Source: Mycolicibacterium thermoresistibile
GTDB taxonomy: Bacteria > Actinomycetota > Actinomycetes > Mycobacteriales > Mycobacteriaceae
Direction of reading: 5' to 3'
Length of the DNA stretch: 64,000 bases
NCBI RefSeq assembly: GCF_900187065.1
Contig: NZ_LT906483.1
Span: 3,162,001 to 3,226,000, forward strand
The notes beneath the pieces were generated by a model that did no database searches, was not told the DNA's origin, and worked only from the letters and a program-made list of their open reading frames with translations. Position 1 is the first letter of the stretch; each line of letters begins with the position of its first letter. Shown here in pieces: positions 15,684 to 24,902 of this stretch. Position numbers and translations under genes: made by a program.

Positions 15684-16964
15684 ATGACCACTGATTTCGA
15701 TTCCATCGACTACTTCACCGATCCCTCGCTGGTTCCCGATCCGCATCCGTATTTCGACCACATGCGGTCCAAATGCCCGATCGCCCGGGAGCCGCATCAC
15801 GGCGTCATCGCGGTGACCGGCTGGGAGGAAGCCAACGACGTGTACCGCGATTCGGAGAACCTCTCCTCGTGCATCGCGGTGATGGGGCCGTTCACGCCGC
15901 TGCCGTTCCAGCCCGAGGGTGACGACATCACCGAGCAGATCGCCCGGCACCGGACCCAGATCCCCATGTACGAGCACATGGTGACGATGGATCCGCCGGA
16001 GCACACCAACGCCCGGTCGATCCTGGCCCGCCTGCTGACCCCCAAGCGGCTCAAGGAGAACGAGGACTTCATGTGGCGTCTGGCCGACCGCCACATCGAC
16101 GAGTTCATCGCCGACGGCAAGTGCGAGTTCCTGGCCGCCTATGCCAAGCCGTTCTCATTGCTGGTGGTAGCCGACCTGCTCGGCGTGCCGGAGGAGGACC
16201 ACGACGCGTTCCGGGAGGCGTTCGGTGCGGAGCGGCCGGGCACCCGGATCGGTTCGCTGGACCACGAGACGATCGCCACCAACCCCCTGGAGTGGGCCGA
16301 CGACAAGTTCACCCAGTACATCGAGGATCGGCGGCGCGAGCCGCGCGACGACGTGCTGACCGCGATCGCCACGGCGAAGTACCCGGACGGCTCGACGCCG
16401 GAGGTGATCGACGTGGTCCGCACCGCCACCTTCCTGTTCGCCGCCGGGCAGGAGACCACCGCCAAACTGCTCGGCGCAGCGCTGCAGATCCTCGGCGACC
16501 GGCCCGACATCCAGCAGACCCTGCGCGAGGACCGCAGCCGCATCCCGGTGTTCATCGAGGAGTGTCTGCGGATGGAGAGCCCGGTCAAGACGGTCTTCCG
16601 GATGGTGCGCAAGTCGACCACCGTCGGTGACCTCGACGCCCCGGCCGGCACCACGGTCATGGTGGCCCCCGGTGCCGCCAACCGGGACCCGCGCCGGTTC
16701 GAGAACCCGCACGAGTTCGACATCGACCGCAAGAACGTGCGTGAGCACCTGGCGTTCAGCCGCGGCATCCACTCCTGCCCCGGCGCGCCGCTGGCCCGGG
16801 TCGAGGGCCGGGTGTCCATCGAGCGCCTCCTGGATCGGTTGGCCGACATCGAGATCGACGCCGACAAACACGGCGGACCGGGTGAGCGCAACTACACCTA
16901 CGAGCCGACGTTCATCCTGCGTGGGCTGACGGAACTGAACATCACGTTCAAGCCGATCGGCTGA
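15684..16964 (+). CDS. Cytochrome P450
   Basis: This 426-residue soluble P450 has the I-helix oxygen-activation motif AAGQETTAK (Gln-Glu instead of Gly-Asp), the K-helix ExxR in EECLR, and the heme-binding loop FSRGIHSCPG with Cys365. It is a close paralogue of the P450 at 52517: both contain LTPKRLKENED, EDRRRxPRDDVLT and RGLTEL. ATG 15684 follows a GGGAGAAAG ribosome-binding sequence; an upstream in-frame ATG at 15606 is less likely. No ferredoxin gene is adjacent, so it must borrow electrons from one encoded elsewhere. The TetR gene beside it suggests substrate-induced expression. Confidence 0.9.
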   Translation: MTTDFDSIDYFTDPSLVPDPHPYFDHMRSKCPIAREPHHGVIAVTGWEEANDVYRDSENLSSCIAVMGPFTPLPFQPEGDDITEQIARHRTQIPMYEHMVTMDPPEHTNARSILARLLTPKRLKENEDFMWRLADRHIDEFIADGKCEFLAAYAKPFSLLVVADLLGVPEEDHDAFREAFGAERPGTRIGSLDHETIATNPLEWADDKFTQYIEDRRREPRDDVLTAIATAKYPDGSTPEVIDVVRTATFLFAAGQETTAKLLGAALQILGDRPDIQQTLREDRSRIPVFIEECLRMESPVKTVFRMVRKSTTVGDLDAPAGTTVMVAPGAANRDPRRFENPHEFDIDRKNVREHLAFSRGIHSCPGAPLARVEGRVSIERLLDRLADIEIDADKHGGPGERNYTYEPTFILRGLTELNITFKPIG

Positions 16965-17185
16965 GTCGGCCGAACGGGCCGGACGCGGGGCTCTCAGTTC
17001 CGGGCGAGGGTCTGGTCCGCAATCACCGGGACGGGCATTCCGGGCCGCCCATTCGGCCCTTTCCCCGCGAACGGAATTGTTATTCTTTGGCGCGAACAGC
17101 GATCCGGGTACTCGAGACCGATGTTCTCGATCGACTTTCGACACAGCCGGCGAAACGGCGGCCGGTCCGCACAGTGGAGGAACAT

Positions 17186-17644
17186 GTGAAGTCGGTGGTG
17201 TTGTGCGCCGCCCTCATGGTGGCGGCGCTCATCGCGCCGCCACCGGCATCGGCTGCGATGCCGTTCGGCAATTATCTGCTGCACATGCCCGACCGCCGGG
17301 ATTTCCACACCTACATCTGGGTGCTCAACGCGCCGTGCCGTAATCCGGACAACTCCAAACGCACCGACTGTGTGGAGGTGTGGACGGAGCCCCAGCCGAT
17401 CGCCAAGGCGATCTACGGCCACACCCAGGCCTGGCTCGCCGACGGCCGCTACACCATGGTGCTGGATGATCCGTTCGGATTGCGCTGTGGGGACATCTAT
17501 TACGGGCCCACCATCCCGACGCACGATGTGTACACCTGGGACGCCGAGACGTTGGCCGGCGAGTTGGTGTCATCATTCGAGGTGGGATGCGACGGCGCAC
17601 CGGGCGGCCAGCACGTCTACCCGTTCTTCCTGACCAGGATGTGA
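17186..17644 (+). CDS. Small exported protein of unknown function
   Basis: This 152-residue protein starts with a Sec-type signal peptide (KSVVLCAALMVAALIAPPPASA, cleavage near residue 22-24). The mature part is rich in Trp, Tyr and Asp and has about four cysteines (PCRNPD, TDCVEVW, LRCGD, VGCDG) that could form two disulfides. The GTG start at 17186 has GGAGG five bases upstream; a nearby ATG runs at once into a stop. I do not recognise a named family. One base separates it from the next exported-protein gene, so they form an operon. Confidence 0.7.
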   Translation: MKSVVLCAALMVAALIAPPPASAAMPFGNYLLHMPDRRDFHTYIWVLNAPCRNPDNSKRTDCVEVWTEPQPIAKAIYGHTQAWLADGRYTMVLDDPFGLRCGDIYYGPTIPTHDVYTWDAETLAGELVSSFEVGCDGAPGGQHVYPFFLTRM

Positions 17645-17645
17645 G

Positions 17646-18065
17646 ATGAAGACTTCCGCGACCTGCCTCGCTGTGCTGTCCCTCGGACTGGCGTCGGTGG
17701 CATCGGCAGCGCCTGCGGCGGCCGAGGAGCCCGTCCTGCACCACGTCCGGTACACCGTGACCGCCGACGCGCCGTTCCACGCCCGGATCTACTACCGCGA
17801 GCGCGAACCCGCGGTGTTCTCCGACTACAGCCACAACCCGTACATCTTCAGCCCGAAGGCGGAGGCCACCGTCGGGCCGGATCAGCCATGGGTGTTCGAG
17901 ACCCATCTGGCCGATCCCGCGATGTGGGCGATGGTGGTCGTGCAGAGTGGTGAGGCTCCGAATCTGGAGCCGCCGGGCTTCAACTGCGAGCTCGCGGTGG
18001 ATGGTGTGGTGGTGAAACGGCACAGCGGACCGAAGGGCGCGCTGTGCTCGATCCGTAACTGGTGA
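17646..18065 (+). CDS. Small exported protein of unknown function
   Basis: This 139-residue protein has a signal peptide (TCLAVLSLGLASVASAAPAAA, cleavage near residue 26). The mature part looks like a small beta-sandwich (HHVRYTVTADAPFHARIYYRE, PWVFETHLADPAMWAMVVV, FNCELAVDGVVVKRHSGPKGALCSIRN) with two cysteines. It resembles mycobacterial exported proteins related to the MmpS-like beta domain, but this is only an impression. ATG 17646 follows the previous stop by one base. The product probably lies in the cell wall or is secreted. Confidence 0.65.
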   Translation: MKTSATCLAVLSLGLASVASAAPAAAEEPVLHHVRYTVTADAPFHARIYYREREPAVFSDYSHNPYIFSPKAEATVGPDQPWVFETHLADPAMWAMVVVQSGEAPNLEPPGFNCELAVDGVVVKRHSGPKGALCSIRNW

Positions 18066-18073
18066 CGCCCGGA

Positions 18074-18469
18074 TCAGGCGTCACCGCGGCGCCAGCGGTT
18101 CTCGCCGTTCATCGACACACACGCCAGGAACAGACCGTCCGGCGCCTGGGCCACCATGTTCTCCTCGCCGGTGCAGTCGCTGTGCAGATCGCGGATGCCG
18201 GCCATCGGCGGTGACCGGAACCAACGCGGCTCATACCGCCGCGGCGAACCGCAGAACACCAGCCTGCCCTCCCGGATCGAGGGGCCCGCGACCGCGGTTC
18301 CGAACACGTAATAGGTCGTGTTCTCGCAATAGGACCCGAGCACCACATTGGGGGTGATACCCGGCACGCAATACGGGTCGTTGCAGGTTTGGGGTTCGGC
18401 ACCGGCCTGAGGTGCGGTCAACAACCCGGCAGCGATCATCGCAGCTGCGGCTATCCCGGTCAGACGCAC
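18074..18469 (-). CDS. Small exported protein of unknown function
   Basis: This 131-residue protein has a signal peptide (RLTGIAAAAMIAAGLLTAPQAGA) and a mature part with at least six cysteines (TCNDPYC, SYCENTT, VFCGSP, SDCTGE, LACVS), probably disulfide-bonded. I chose GTG 18469 because it places the signal sequence at the N-terminus; the frame is open to 18586 but the added residues break the signal-peptide pattern. It converges with the exported-protein gene at 17646 and diverges from the one at 18604. No named family is recognised. Confidence 0.6.
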   Translation of the reverse strand: MRLTGIAAAAMIAAGLLTAPQAGAEPQTCNDPYCVPGITPNVVLGSYCENTTYYVFGTAVAGPSIREGRLVFCGSPRRYEPRWFRSPPMAGIRDLHSDCTGEENMVAQAPDGLFLACVSMNGENRWRRGDA

Positions 18470-18603
18470 GGCATCACTCTTCCATACCCGGAAACGGAAT
18501 TCTCTATTTTGGCAAGCATATCTCCCATCAATCAATAGCGGTGCGCCGCAACTGATATTCTCCGGACTGGATATCCGGTCTCCCACAGCGGAGGAGTTCT
18601 TTC

Positions 18604-19116
18604 ATGTCGGTCAACAGCATCAGAACCGGTGCTGCGGTCATCGCGGCCACGGCCACCCTGGGATTGACCTTCGCCGGACCCGCCACGGCCGATTCCGAGG
18701 AGTGGGGCATCAACGGCACGTTCGCCGTGTCCTCCAACGGCGAATTCGCCAGGGTCAACGAGCGTTATCAGAACCAGCCCGGTGAGCGCGCCACCTGGAC
18801 GATCGAGACCGAGTGCATCGCCCCGAACGAATGTGCGGGCACCGTCACCAGCGATGAGGGCTGGAGCGCCCCGATCTACACCACCAACGGACTGTGGTAC
18901 GTCAAGCGGGTGGTCCCCGAATGGCGGTTCTGCGCCGACGGTCAGCCCGTCGAGGGGCTGCGCGTCTACAAGATCTATCCGGTCGGCTTCGACGGACACT
19001 ACAAGATGGGCTCAGACGAATTCGCCGGGGAGAACCAGACTCTGGGCGCCAGCGGATCCTGTGGCCGCAACCAGTGGCCGCAGATCAGGATGCCGTTCTA
19101 CATGAAGAAGATCTGA
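18604..19116 (+). CDS. Small exported protein of unknown function
   Basis: This 170-residue protein has a signal peptide (TGAAVIAATATLGLTFAGPATA, cleavage near residue 29). The mature domain has the pattern WGINGTFAVSSNGEFARVNERYQNQP, ECIAPNECAGTVTSDEGW, RFCADGQ and ASGSCGRNQWP, with four cysteines. The same layout is common in mycobacterial exported proteins of unknown role. ATG 18604 lies after GCGGAGGAG. It is convergent with mceF, separated by a strong hairpin. Confidence 0.7.
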   Translation: MSVNSIRTGAAVIAATATLGLTFAGPATADSEEWGINGTFAVSSNGEFARVNERYQNQPGERATWTIETECIAPNECAGTVTSDEGWSAPIYTTNGLWYVKRVVPEWRFCADGQPVEGLRVYKIYPVGFDGHYKMGSDEFAGENQTLGASGSCGRNQWPQIRMPFYMKKI

Positions 19117-19151
19117 ACCGCCGCCTCCCCGACATACCTCCGTGACACAGC

Positions 19152-19180
19152 TCGGCCCGGGCATCTCCGCCCGGGGCCGA
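19152..19180. terminator. Strong GC hairpin between convergent genes
   Basis: TCGGCCCGGG and CCCGGGGCCGA pair with one bulge around a short loop between the end of the exported-protein gene (19116) and the end of mceF (19203). It may act in both directions as an intrinsic terminator without a T-tract. Confidence 0.55.
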
Positions 19181-19202
19181 CTGTCGTTCGAGGTTTTCCC
19201 GA

Positions 19203-20960
19203 TCAGGTCGGCATCAGCTCCTGCCACGACTTCGGGGTGCTGCTCAAATCGGACTGGCGATACAGCCGCCCGTCGCTCGCCATGTACTCACCGGTCCGCG
19301 GGTTGTACCGGGCGAACGCGACGGTCGGTCCGCCGTCTCGCGCACTGCTCGACGAACTCGGCGAGATCACCGTCCCCGACCCGGGTCCCGGCACCGGGAC
19401 GGCACCGGGCGGCAGGTGCAGATCGTCGGGGTTCACCCCCGGCGGTACCGGCACCTCGGTGGCCGACGGAAGCTGCGCCGGCGGCGCCGGAACGATGTCC
19501 GGTTCGGTCACCTGGGCCGGCCCGGGCGGACTCACCGGCGGTTCGGTGTACAACGGCTGTCCGGGCAGCAGTGCACCCGGCCCGGTCCCGGCGAAGTTCG
19601 GCGGGGGTGACGGCGCCTGCGGGATACGCGGCGGCGGTGCGGTCACGCCCGGCGGCAGCGGGGTGCCCTCCACCGGGCCGAATGTGTTGTCGTCCAGTCT
19701 GGCCCGCGCGTCGATCGGCACCCCCTGCGACACCAGGTTCGGGTCGAACGGGTACGGGCCGAGCGCATGCTGGCGTGTCGCCACCGGCTTGTAACCCTCG
19801 GGGTCGTTGCACAACTCCACGGTCGGCGCACGCTTACCCGGGTGTTCCATACAGGGGTAGTTGCGGGCGCCCCGCACCGCGACCGGAGAGTCCTGCGGCA
19901 ACTTGCAGTACAACCCCTCCGGGGTGTCGACCACGGTGGTGTCGGCCGGGCTGCGCCATGCCGACGGTGGCAGGAAGCCCACCGTGCAGGCCGCGGGATC
20001 GCCCAGCCCCAAGGAGAACTCGCCGTTCGGCAGGCCGTTCGGGCTGGTGGTCGGCGCGTAGGTCTGAATCTGCGCGACGAAGGGCGGCACCAGCACCAGC
20101 AACTGCTCGATCGACGGGTTGTAGGACACCCCGATCTTGCCGAACGTGGTCATGTTCGCCAGCAGCACCGGCAGGGTGGGCCTGGCTTGTTCGAGCAGTT
20201 GCGCTGTCTCCTGCGCGAATCCGGGCCCCTCCCGCAGCACGGTGCGGATCTGTGGGTCGTTCTTGTCCAGTTGGTCGGTGATTCCGGCCAGGCTCGCCGC
20301 CCAGACCCGGATCGAGTCGGTGGTCTGTGCCTGGGCGTCGAGGAACGGCTCCGCATCCTCGGCCAGCAGGCGGGTCTGATCGGCGACCGCGTTGGCGTCG
20401 CGGGTCACCGTCGCCGACGAGTCCAGCAACGAACCGAACTCGTATCCGGTGTCGTTGAACGCCTCGAACGACTCGTCGAGCAGCCGGCTCAGGCTGTCCT
20501 TCGGGATGGTGTTCACCAGGGTGCTGAGCTGTTCCAGCATCGGCCCGACGGCCTGCGGCACCGACGTGTCCGAGCGGGGGATCACCGATCCGTTCTCCAG
20601 GTACGGCGGGGAATCGGTGCGCGGCAACAGTTCGATGTACTGCTCGCCGACCGCGGACATGCTGCGCACCTCGGCGCGCAGATCGGCAGGGATCTTCGCC
20701 GACCCGACAAGTGACATCGTCGCCTCGACGCCGTCGTCGGTGAGGGTCACCGACTGCACCTTGCCGACCTGGGTGCCGCGGTAGGTGACGTTGCTGAACC
20801 GGTACAGCCCACCGGCCTCCGGCAATTCGATCTTCACCGTCATCCGGCCGATCCCCAGCAGCATCGGGACCTGCATGTAGGCGAACACCATCACCGAGAC
20901 CCCCACGATCGCGGCGATCGTGAAGAGGATCAGCTGGGTTCGGATGAACCGGGTCAGCAT
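19203..20960 (-). CDS. mceF: MCE-family protein MceF
   Basis: This 585-residue protein has one N-terminal transmembrane anchor (IRTQLILFTIAAIVGVSVMVF), an MCE domain (about residues 40-120, with YRGTQVGKVQSVTL), a long alpha-helical region and a Pro-rich C-terminal tail (about 420-530) typical of mycobacterial MceF. It is one subunit of the predicted MceA-F hexamer that forms a lipid channel across the periplasm. ATG 20960 overlaps the mceE stop by one base. It is the last gene of the operon; unlike many mce operons, no Mce-associated gene follows it here. Confidence 0.9.
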   Translation of the reverse strand: MLTRFIRTQLILFTIAAIVGVSVMVFAYMQVPMLLGIGRMTVKIELPEAGGLYRFSNVTYRGTQVGKVQSVTLTDDGVEATMSLVGSAKIPADLRAEVRSMSAVGEQYIELLPRTDSPPYLENGSVIPRSDTSVPQAVGPMLEQLSTLVNTIPKDSLSRLLDESFEAFNDTGYEFGSLLDSSATVTRDANAVADQTRLLAEDAEPFLDAQAQTTDSIRVWAASLAGITDQLDKNDPQIRTVLREGPGFAQETAQLLEQARPTLPVLLANMTTFGKIGVSYNPSIEQLLVLVPPFVAQIQTYAPTTSPNGLPNGEFSLGLGDPAACTVGFLPPSAWRSPADTTVVDTPEGLYCKLPQDSPVAVRGARNYPCMEHPGKRAPTVELCNDPEGYKPVATRQHALGPYPFDPNLVSQGVPIDARARLDDNTFGPVEGTPLPPGVTAPPPRIPQAPSPPPNFAGTGPGALLPGQPLYTEPPVSPPGPAQVTEPDIVPAPPAQLPSATEVPVPPGVNPDDLHLPPGAVPVPGPGSGTVISPSSSSSARDGGPTVAFARYNPRTGEYMASDGRLYRQSDLSSTPKSWQELMPT

Positions 20961-22372
20961 CAGCCACCACCTCCGGAGCTGGGAGCGGTCTCAGGCGACG
21001 GCGGTTGCGCCGGATGTCCCGCGAATATCGGGGTCGAGCCGTCCGGTGCCGGCGGCGTGGGCCGGACGGTGACCGGCCCGCCCGGGAAATTCACCACTGC
21101 CGGAGGCGCGGCCGGCAGCAACGGCCCGACGTCCTCGGTGATCGGCGGCAGCGGCAACGCCTCCTGTTCGGCCGTCGCCGCCTGCGGTGGTTCGGGCGGC
21201 ACCGCTGGCGGGAACACCTCGTCTCCGAGTGGCGGCACGAACTGTGGCGGCGGCGGGTCGACACCCAATCGGAGCGGATCGTAGGTGTATTGCAGATACT
21301 GCGGGTCCCCCGGCGCCGGCACCAGTTGGGCGCCCTCCTGAGCCCACCGGGTGCCGAGGAACAGGGTGCGCTTCAACCGCGGAATGGTGAAGTCCACGAT
21401 CGCGAAGAGGTTGTAGTAGTCGCCGCGGATCGCGCGGTCGATGAAGTTCTGCGTGAACGGGAAGTGCACCGCGAATTCGAGGACGCTGTTGAGGCTGGGA
21501 CCCACATCGGCGAGCGCTTTCAGTGCGGGTTCCAGGTTCTCGAGGTTGCGCACCAAATCCGCCTGGGAATCGTTGACGAAGCGGGTCGTGGTGTCGCTGA
21601 AGGTGCCGAGCCGCTCCAGCGCGGCGGTCAGCCGTGGCCGTTCCCGGACCAGAACCTCGATGGCCGGTGGGACCCGCTCCAACGCGCGGGTGATGTCGTC
21701 CCGTTCCCCGGCGAACCTCGCGGCCAGCCGGTTCAGCGACTCGATCGAGGACACGATGTTGTCCCGCTGGGCGTCCAGCGTGCCGACGAACGTGTCCAGC
21801 CGGTTCAGCAGATCCCGGATCTGCTGTTCCCGGCCGTTGAGCGCTCCGCTCATGTTGTGGATCACGTCGCCGATCTGGCCGAGCCCGCCGCCGTTGACCA
21901 CCGCGGCGAGTGAGGCCAGGGTCTGTTCGGTTGTCGGATAGGTCGACGAATCATCAAGCCGGATCACCGATCCCGGCGCCAACCGGCCCTGGGGCCGCTC
22001 CCCGGGCGGCGGGTCCAGCGCGAGGTGCATCGAACCCAGCAGGCTGGTCTGGCCGACGCTGGCGACGGCGTTGGCCGGTACCTCGACGCCGGGCTCCACC
22101 GAGATCTCGACCTTGGCGTGCCAGTCCTGCACCGTCATGCTCCGCACGCTGCCCACCACCACATCGCCGATCATCACCGGCGAATTCGGTTCCAGCGTCG
22201 CGACGTTCTCGATCTCGACGGTGTATGTCTCGGCACCCGGTCCGCGGCCCACCGCACCGGGCAGCGGCAGGGAGTTCACGCCCTGGAATCCGCACCCACT
22301 CACGGTCAGCGCGACACAGGCACCCACGGCCACGACTCCGCGCATCATCGTTGTGTGCCTCTTGAGTCTCAT
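20960..22372 (-). CDS. mceE: MCE-family lipoprotein MceE
   Basis: This 470-residue protein is the lipoprotein subunit of the Mce complex. The signal sequence ends in a lipobox VSGC with lipidated Cys27, followed by the MCE domain (EIENVATLEPNSPVMIGDVVVGSVRSM), helical repeats (TFVGTLDAQRDNIVSSIESLNRLAARFAGE divided over about 200-260) and a Pro-rich tail. Start ATG 22372 overlaps the mceD stop by four bases; the frame is open further upstream only as a shadow of mceD. It is the equivalent of LprK/LprN in M. tuberculosis mce operons. Confidence 0.92.
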   Translation of the reverse strand: MRLKRHTTMMRGVVAVGACVALTVSGCGFQGVNSLPLPGAVGRGPGAETYTVEIENVATLEPNSPVMIGDVVVGSVRSMTVQDWHAKVEISVEPGVEVPANAVASVGQTSLLGSMHLALDPPPGERPQGRLAPGSVIRLDDSSTYPTTEQTLASLAAVVNGGGLGQIGDVIHNMSGALNGREQQIRDLLNRLDTFVGTLDAQRDNIVSSIESLNRLAARFAGERDDITRALERVPPAIEVLVRERPRLTAALERLGTFSDTTTRFVNDSQADLVRNLENLEPALKALADVGPSLNSVLEFAVHFPFTQNFIDRAIRGDYYNLFAIVDFTIPRLKRTLFLGTRWAQEGAQLVPAPGDPQYLQYTYDPLRLGVDPPPPQFVPPLGDEVFPPAVPPEPPQAATAEQEALPLPPITEDVGPLLPAAPPAVVNFPGGPVTVRPTPPAPDGSTPIFAGHPAQPPSPETAPSSGGGG

Positions 22373-23820
22373 GCCGGCGGTGTCCCTTCTGCCGGTGCCG
22401 GCGCCTCGGCCGGCAGCGGCGGCCCGTCGGGCGCCGGTCCGTGCGGTGTGCCCGCCGGGTTGAGCATGCCCTGCAGCGTCGACCGCACATTGGGTGGCAC
22501 CACCGGAGGTGCGCCCGGCAGCATCTGCTGCGCGCCCGGGGGCGGCGTTCCGGGCGGCCGCCCGGTGAACGGCGGCGGACCCGGAGGGACGCCTTCGTAG
22601 GCCGACACGGTCGGCGGCAGTTCGGGTTCGAACTCCAGGTTGGCCCCGCCGCCGGGCGCGAGTCTGGGTTCGGAGTAGATGATGTTCTCCGGCTTCGCCG
22701 AGGGCATCAGGAACGGGTCGATGCCGATCGGCAGATAGTTGAAGTTCAGCAGCCGCAGCCCCGGCCCCAGGTACTGGGCGCACAGCTTCGCGGTCTCCGG
22801 CGCGGTGGTGTTCTCGATCGCACCGATGGCGCCGCAGATGAACTGGACGGGATCGGAGAAGTTGTTGAGCACGAACTGTCCCACCGGGCTTCCGGTGTCG
22901 GGGTTGTAGATGTTGTAGGCGTTGGCCAGCGCGTTGGGGGCGATGTGCAACACGTTCTCGATCTCGAGCTTGTTGTCGAGCAGGTTGCGGGTGACGTTGG
23001 CCAGCCGCTCCAGCTGTTCGGAGGTCTGGTCACGGCTGCCCGCCACGAACCGCTGGACCTCGCCCACCGCCACGGAGAGGTTCTGCAACGCCGCGTCGAG
23101 ATCGGTTCGGCTGCCGTTGATCACGCTGGTCAGTGTCGCCAGCCGGTTCTGGAACACCATCACCTGCTCATTGCTGTCGCGCAGCGTGGTGACGAACGTC
23201 TGCAGATTCCTGATGATGTCGACGACGTTCCCGCTGCCCTCGGCGAGAACCCGGGCCACCCCGGAGAGTTGGGTGATGGTCTCCCGGAGCTTGGCTCCGT
23301 TGCCCTCCATCGCGTCGGCGGCGGTTTCGATGAACCGGGACACCGACGTGTCGTCGACACCGCGCTGCGGCCCGAGGTCGGTGGCCAACCGCATGAGTTG
23401 TTCCTTGACCTCGTCCCACTCCACCGGCACGGCGGTGCGGTCCAGGTCGATGACCGCGTTGTCGGGCAGGGTCGGCCCGCCCTCGCTGGAGCGGTACGCC
23501 GGGGTCAACTGCACGTAGCGGGCCGCCACCAGATTGGGCGCCACGATCACGGCTTTGACGTCGGCCGGGATGGGCACGTCCCGGTCCACCTTCAGCACCA
23601 TCCGGGTGTGGGTGCCCTCGGGGGTGATCGAGTCGATGGATCCGACCGCCACCCCGGACACCCGCACCTCGTCGCCCGGGTAGATACCGGTCGCCGAGGT
23701 GAAGATCGCCTCGAAGGTACGCGGCGCGTACACCACCTGCCGGAGCAGGAGCCCACCTCCCGCCACCAGCAGCACAACGAATCCCACCGCCAGCCAGGTG
23801 GTCAGCCGCCTGCGCGTCAT
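22369..23820 (-). CDS. mceD: MCE-family protein MceD
   Basis: This 483-residue protein has an N-terminal transmembrane helix (LTTWLAVGFVVLLVAGGGLLL), an MCE domain (ATGIYPGDEVRVSGVAVGSIDSI, about residues 40-120), a long helical segment with LATLTSVINGSRTDLDAALQ-like heptads and a Pro-rich C-terminus. It is a structural subunit of the Mce lipid-import complex. ATG 23820 overlaps the mceC stop by one base, and its stop overlaps the mceE start by four. Confidence 0.92.
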   Translation of the reverse strand: MTRRRLTTWLAVGFVVLLVAGGGLLLRQVVYAPRTFEAIFTSATGIYPGDEVRVSGVAVGSIDSITPEGTHTRMVLKVDRDVPIPADVKAVIVAPNLVAARYVQLTPAYRSSEGGPTLPDNAVIDLDRTAVPVEWDEVKEQLMRLATDLGPQRGVDDTSVSRFIETAADAMEGNGAKLRETITQLSGVARVLAEGSGNVVDIIRNLQTFVTTLRDSNEQVMVFQNRLATLTSVINGSRTDLDAALQNLSVAVGEVQRFVAGSRDQTSEQLERLANVTRNLLDNKLEIENVLHIAPNALANAYNIYNPDTGSPVGQFVLNNFSDPVQFICGAIGAIENTTAPETAKLCAQYLGPGLRLLNFNYLPIGIDPFLMPSAKPENIIYSEPRLAPGGGANLEFEPELPPTVSAYEGVPPGPPPFTGRPPGTPPPGAQQMLPGAPPVVPPNVRSTLQGMLNPAGTPHGPAPDGPPLPAEAPAPAEGTPPA

Positions 23821-24902
23821 CAGCGGGTACCTCCGGGAATTGCGTTGTACGGCAGGGGAAGTTCGGCGCGCGGACCGACGGTGTCGGGTGGTTGACCGGC
23901 GTTGGTGCCGCGGCGGAAGCCGAAGGCGTAGTCCAGGAACGGCTGCAGGATCTGCGCCGGGTTGAGGTTCGGGACGAACGCGTTGTAGTACGGACCGTTC
24001 GCCAGCGTCTCACCCTGGGCCAGGATGAATTTCTTCAGGTTCGGCAGGATCTTCGCGATGTTGTCCCGGTTGCGTTCGAGCATCTCCATCACCGAGTTCA
24101 GCCGCTCCAGGGTGGGCGCGAGTTCGGCCTCGTTGTCGGCGACCAGCGCGGTGAGTTCCTGCGCCACTGCCGACGTGTTCGCCAGCAGGGTGACGATGGC
24201 CTCCCGGCGCTCGTTGAGCACCGCCAGCAGATCATTGGCGTTGAGGATCAACGTGTTCAATTGCTGGCTGCGCTCTGCCAGCACCTTGGTCACCTCGCCG
24301 GCGCTGGCCAGCAGGCCGGCCAGATTCTCGTTGCGGTCGTTGAGCGAACGCGACAGCCGGCTGAGACCGTCGAACGTCGGGCCGAGGCGTGGCGCGATCT
24401 GATCGATGGTCGCCGACAGCGTGTCGAGCGCCTGGTTCAGCGCGGCGGTGTCGGTACCGGCGGTGTTGGTGGCCAGATCGCCCACCGCATCGGTCAGCGA
24501 GTAGGGCGACGACGTGCGGGATGTCGGGATGACATCGGTGCCGCGCAGCGGTTCACTGCCGTAGGACTCCAGCGTGATCACCCGCTCCCCCAGCAACGAA
24601 CCGGTGCGGATGTGCGCGGTGGTCTGCGCCCCGAGTTGGTGTTTTCCGGCCACGGTGAAGGTGACCAGCGCATCCCCGTCGTGCAGAGTGACCTCGTTGA
24701 CCGTGCCGACCTTGATCCCGGAGATCGTGACGTCGTTGCCGACGGTGATCCCGCCGGCTTCGCTGAACAACGCCTGGTACCGGATCGAGGTGGCCCACTG
24801 GATGATCCGTTCCGGCTGCAGACCGATGGTGATGACGAGCACGATGAGCACGAAGCCGATGAAACCCGCGCGCATCAAGTTGGTTTCACGATATTTGCGC
24901 AT
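23820..24902 (-). CDS. mceC: MCE-family protein MceC
   Basis: This 360-residue protein has an N-terminal membrane anchor (AGFIGFVLIVLVITIGL), an MCE domain (EAGGITVGNDVTISGIKVGTV, about residues 40-115) and helical repeats such as LNTLILNANDLLAVLNERREAI. It lacks the very long Pro-rich tail of MceD-F. ATG 24902 overlaps the mceB stop by one base; Met10 is a possible alternative start. It is a subunit of the Mce hexamer. Confidence 0.92.
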   Translation of the reverse strand: MRKYRETNLMRAGFIGFVLIVLVITIGLQPERIIQWATSIRYQALFSEAGGITVGNDVTISGIKVGTVNEVTLHDGDALVTFTVAGKHQLGAQTTAHIRTGSLLGERVITLESYGSEPLRGTDVIPTSRTSSPYSLTDAVGDLATNTAGTDTAALNQALDTLSATIDQIAPRLGPTFDGLSRLSRSLNDRNENLAGLLASAGEVTKVLAERSQQLNTLILNANDLLAVLNERREAIVTLLANTSAVAQELTALVADNEAELAPTLERLNSVMEMLERNRDNIAKILPNLKKFILAQGETLANGPYYNAFVPNLNPAQILQPFLDYAFGFRRGTNAGQPPDTVGPRAELPLPYNAIPGGTR

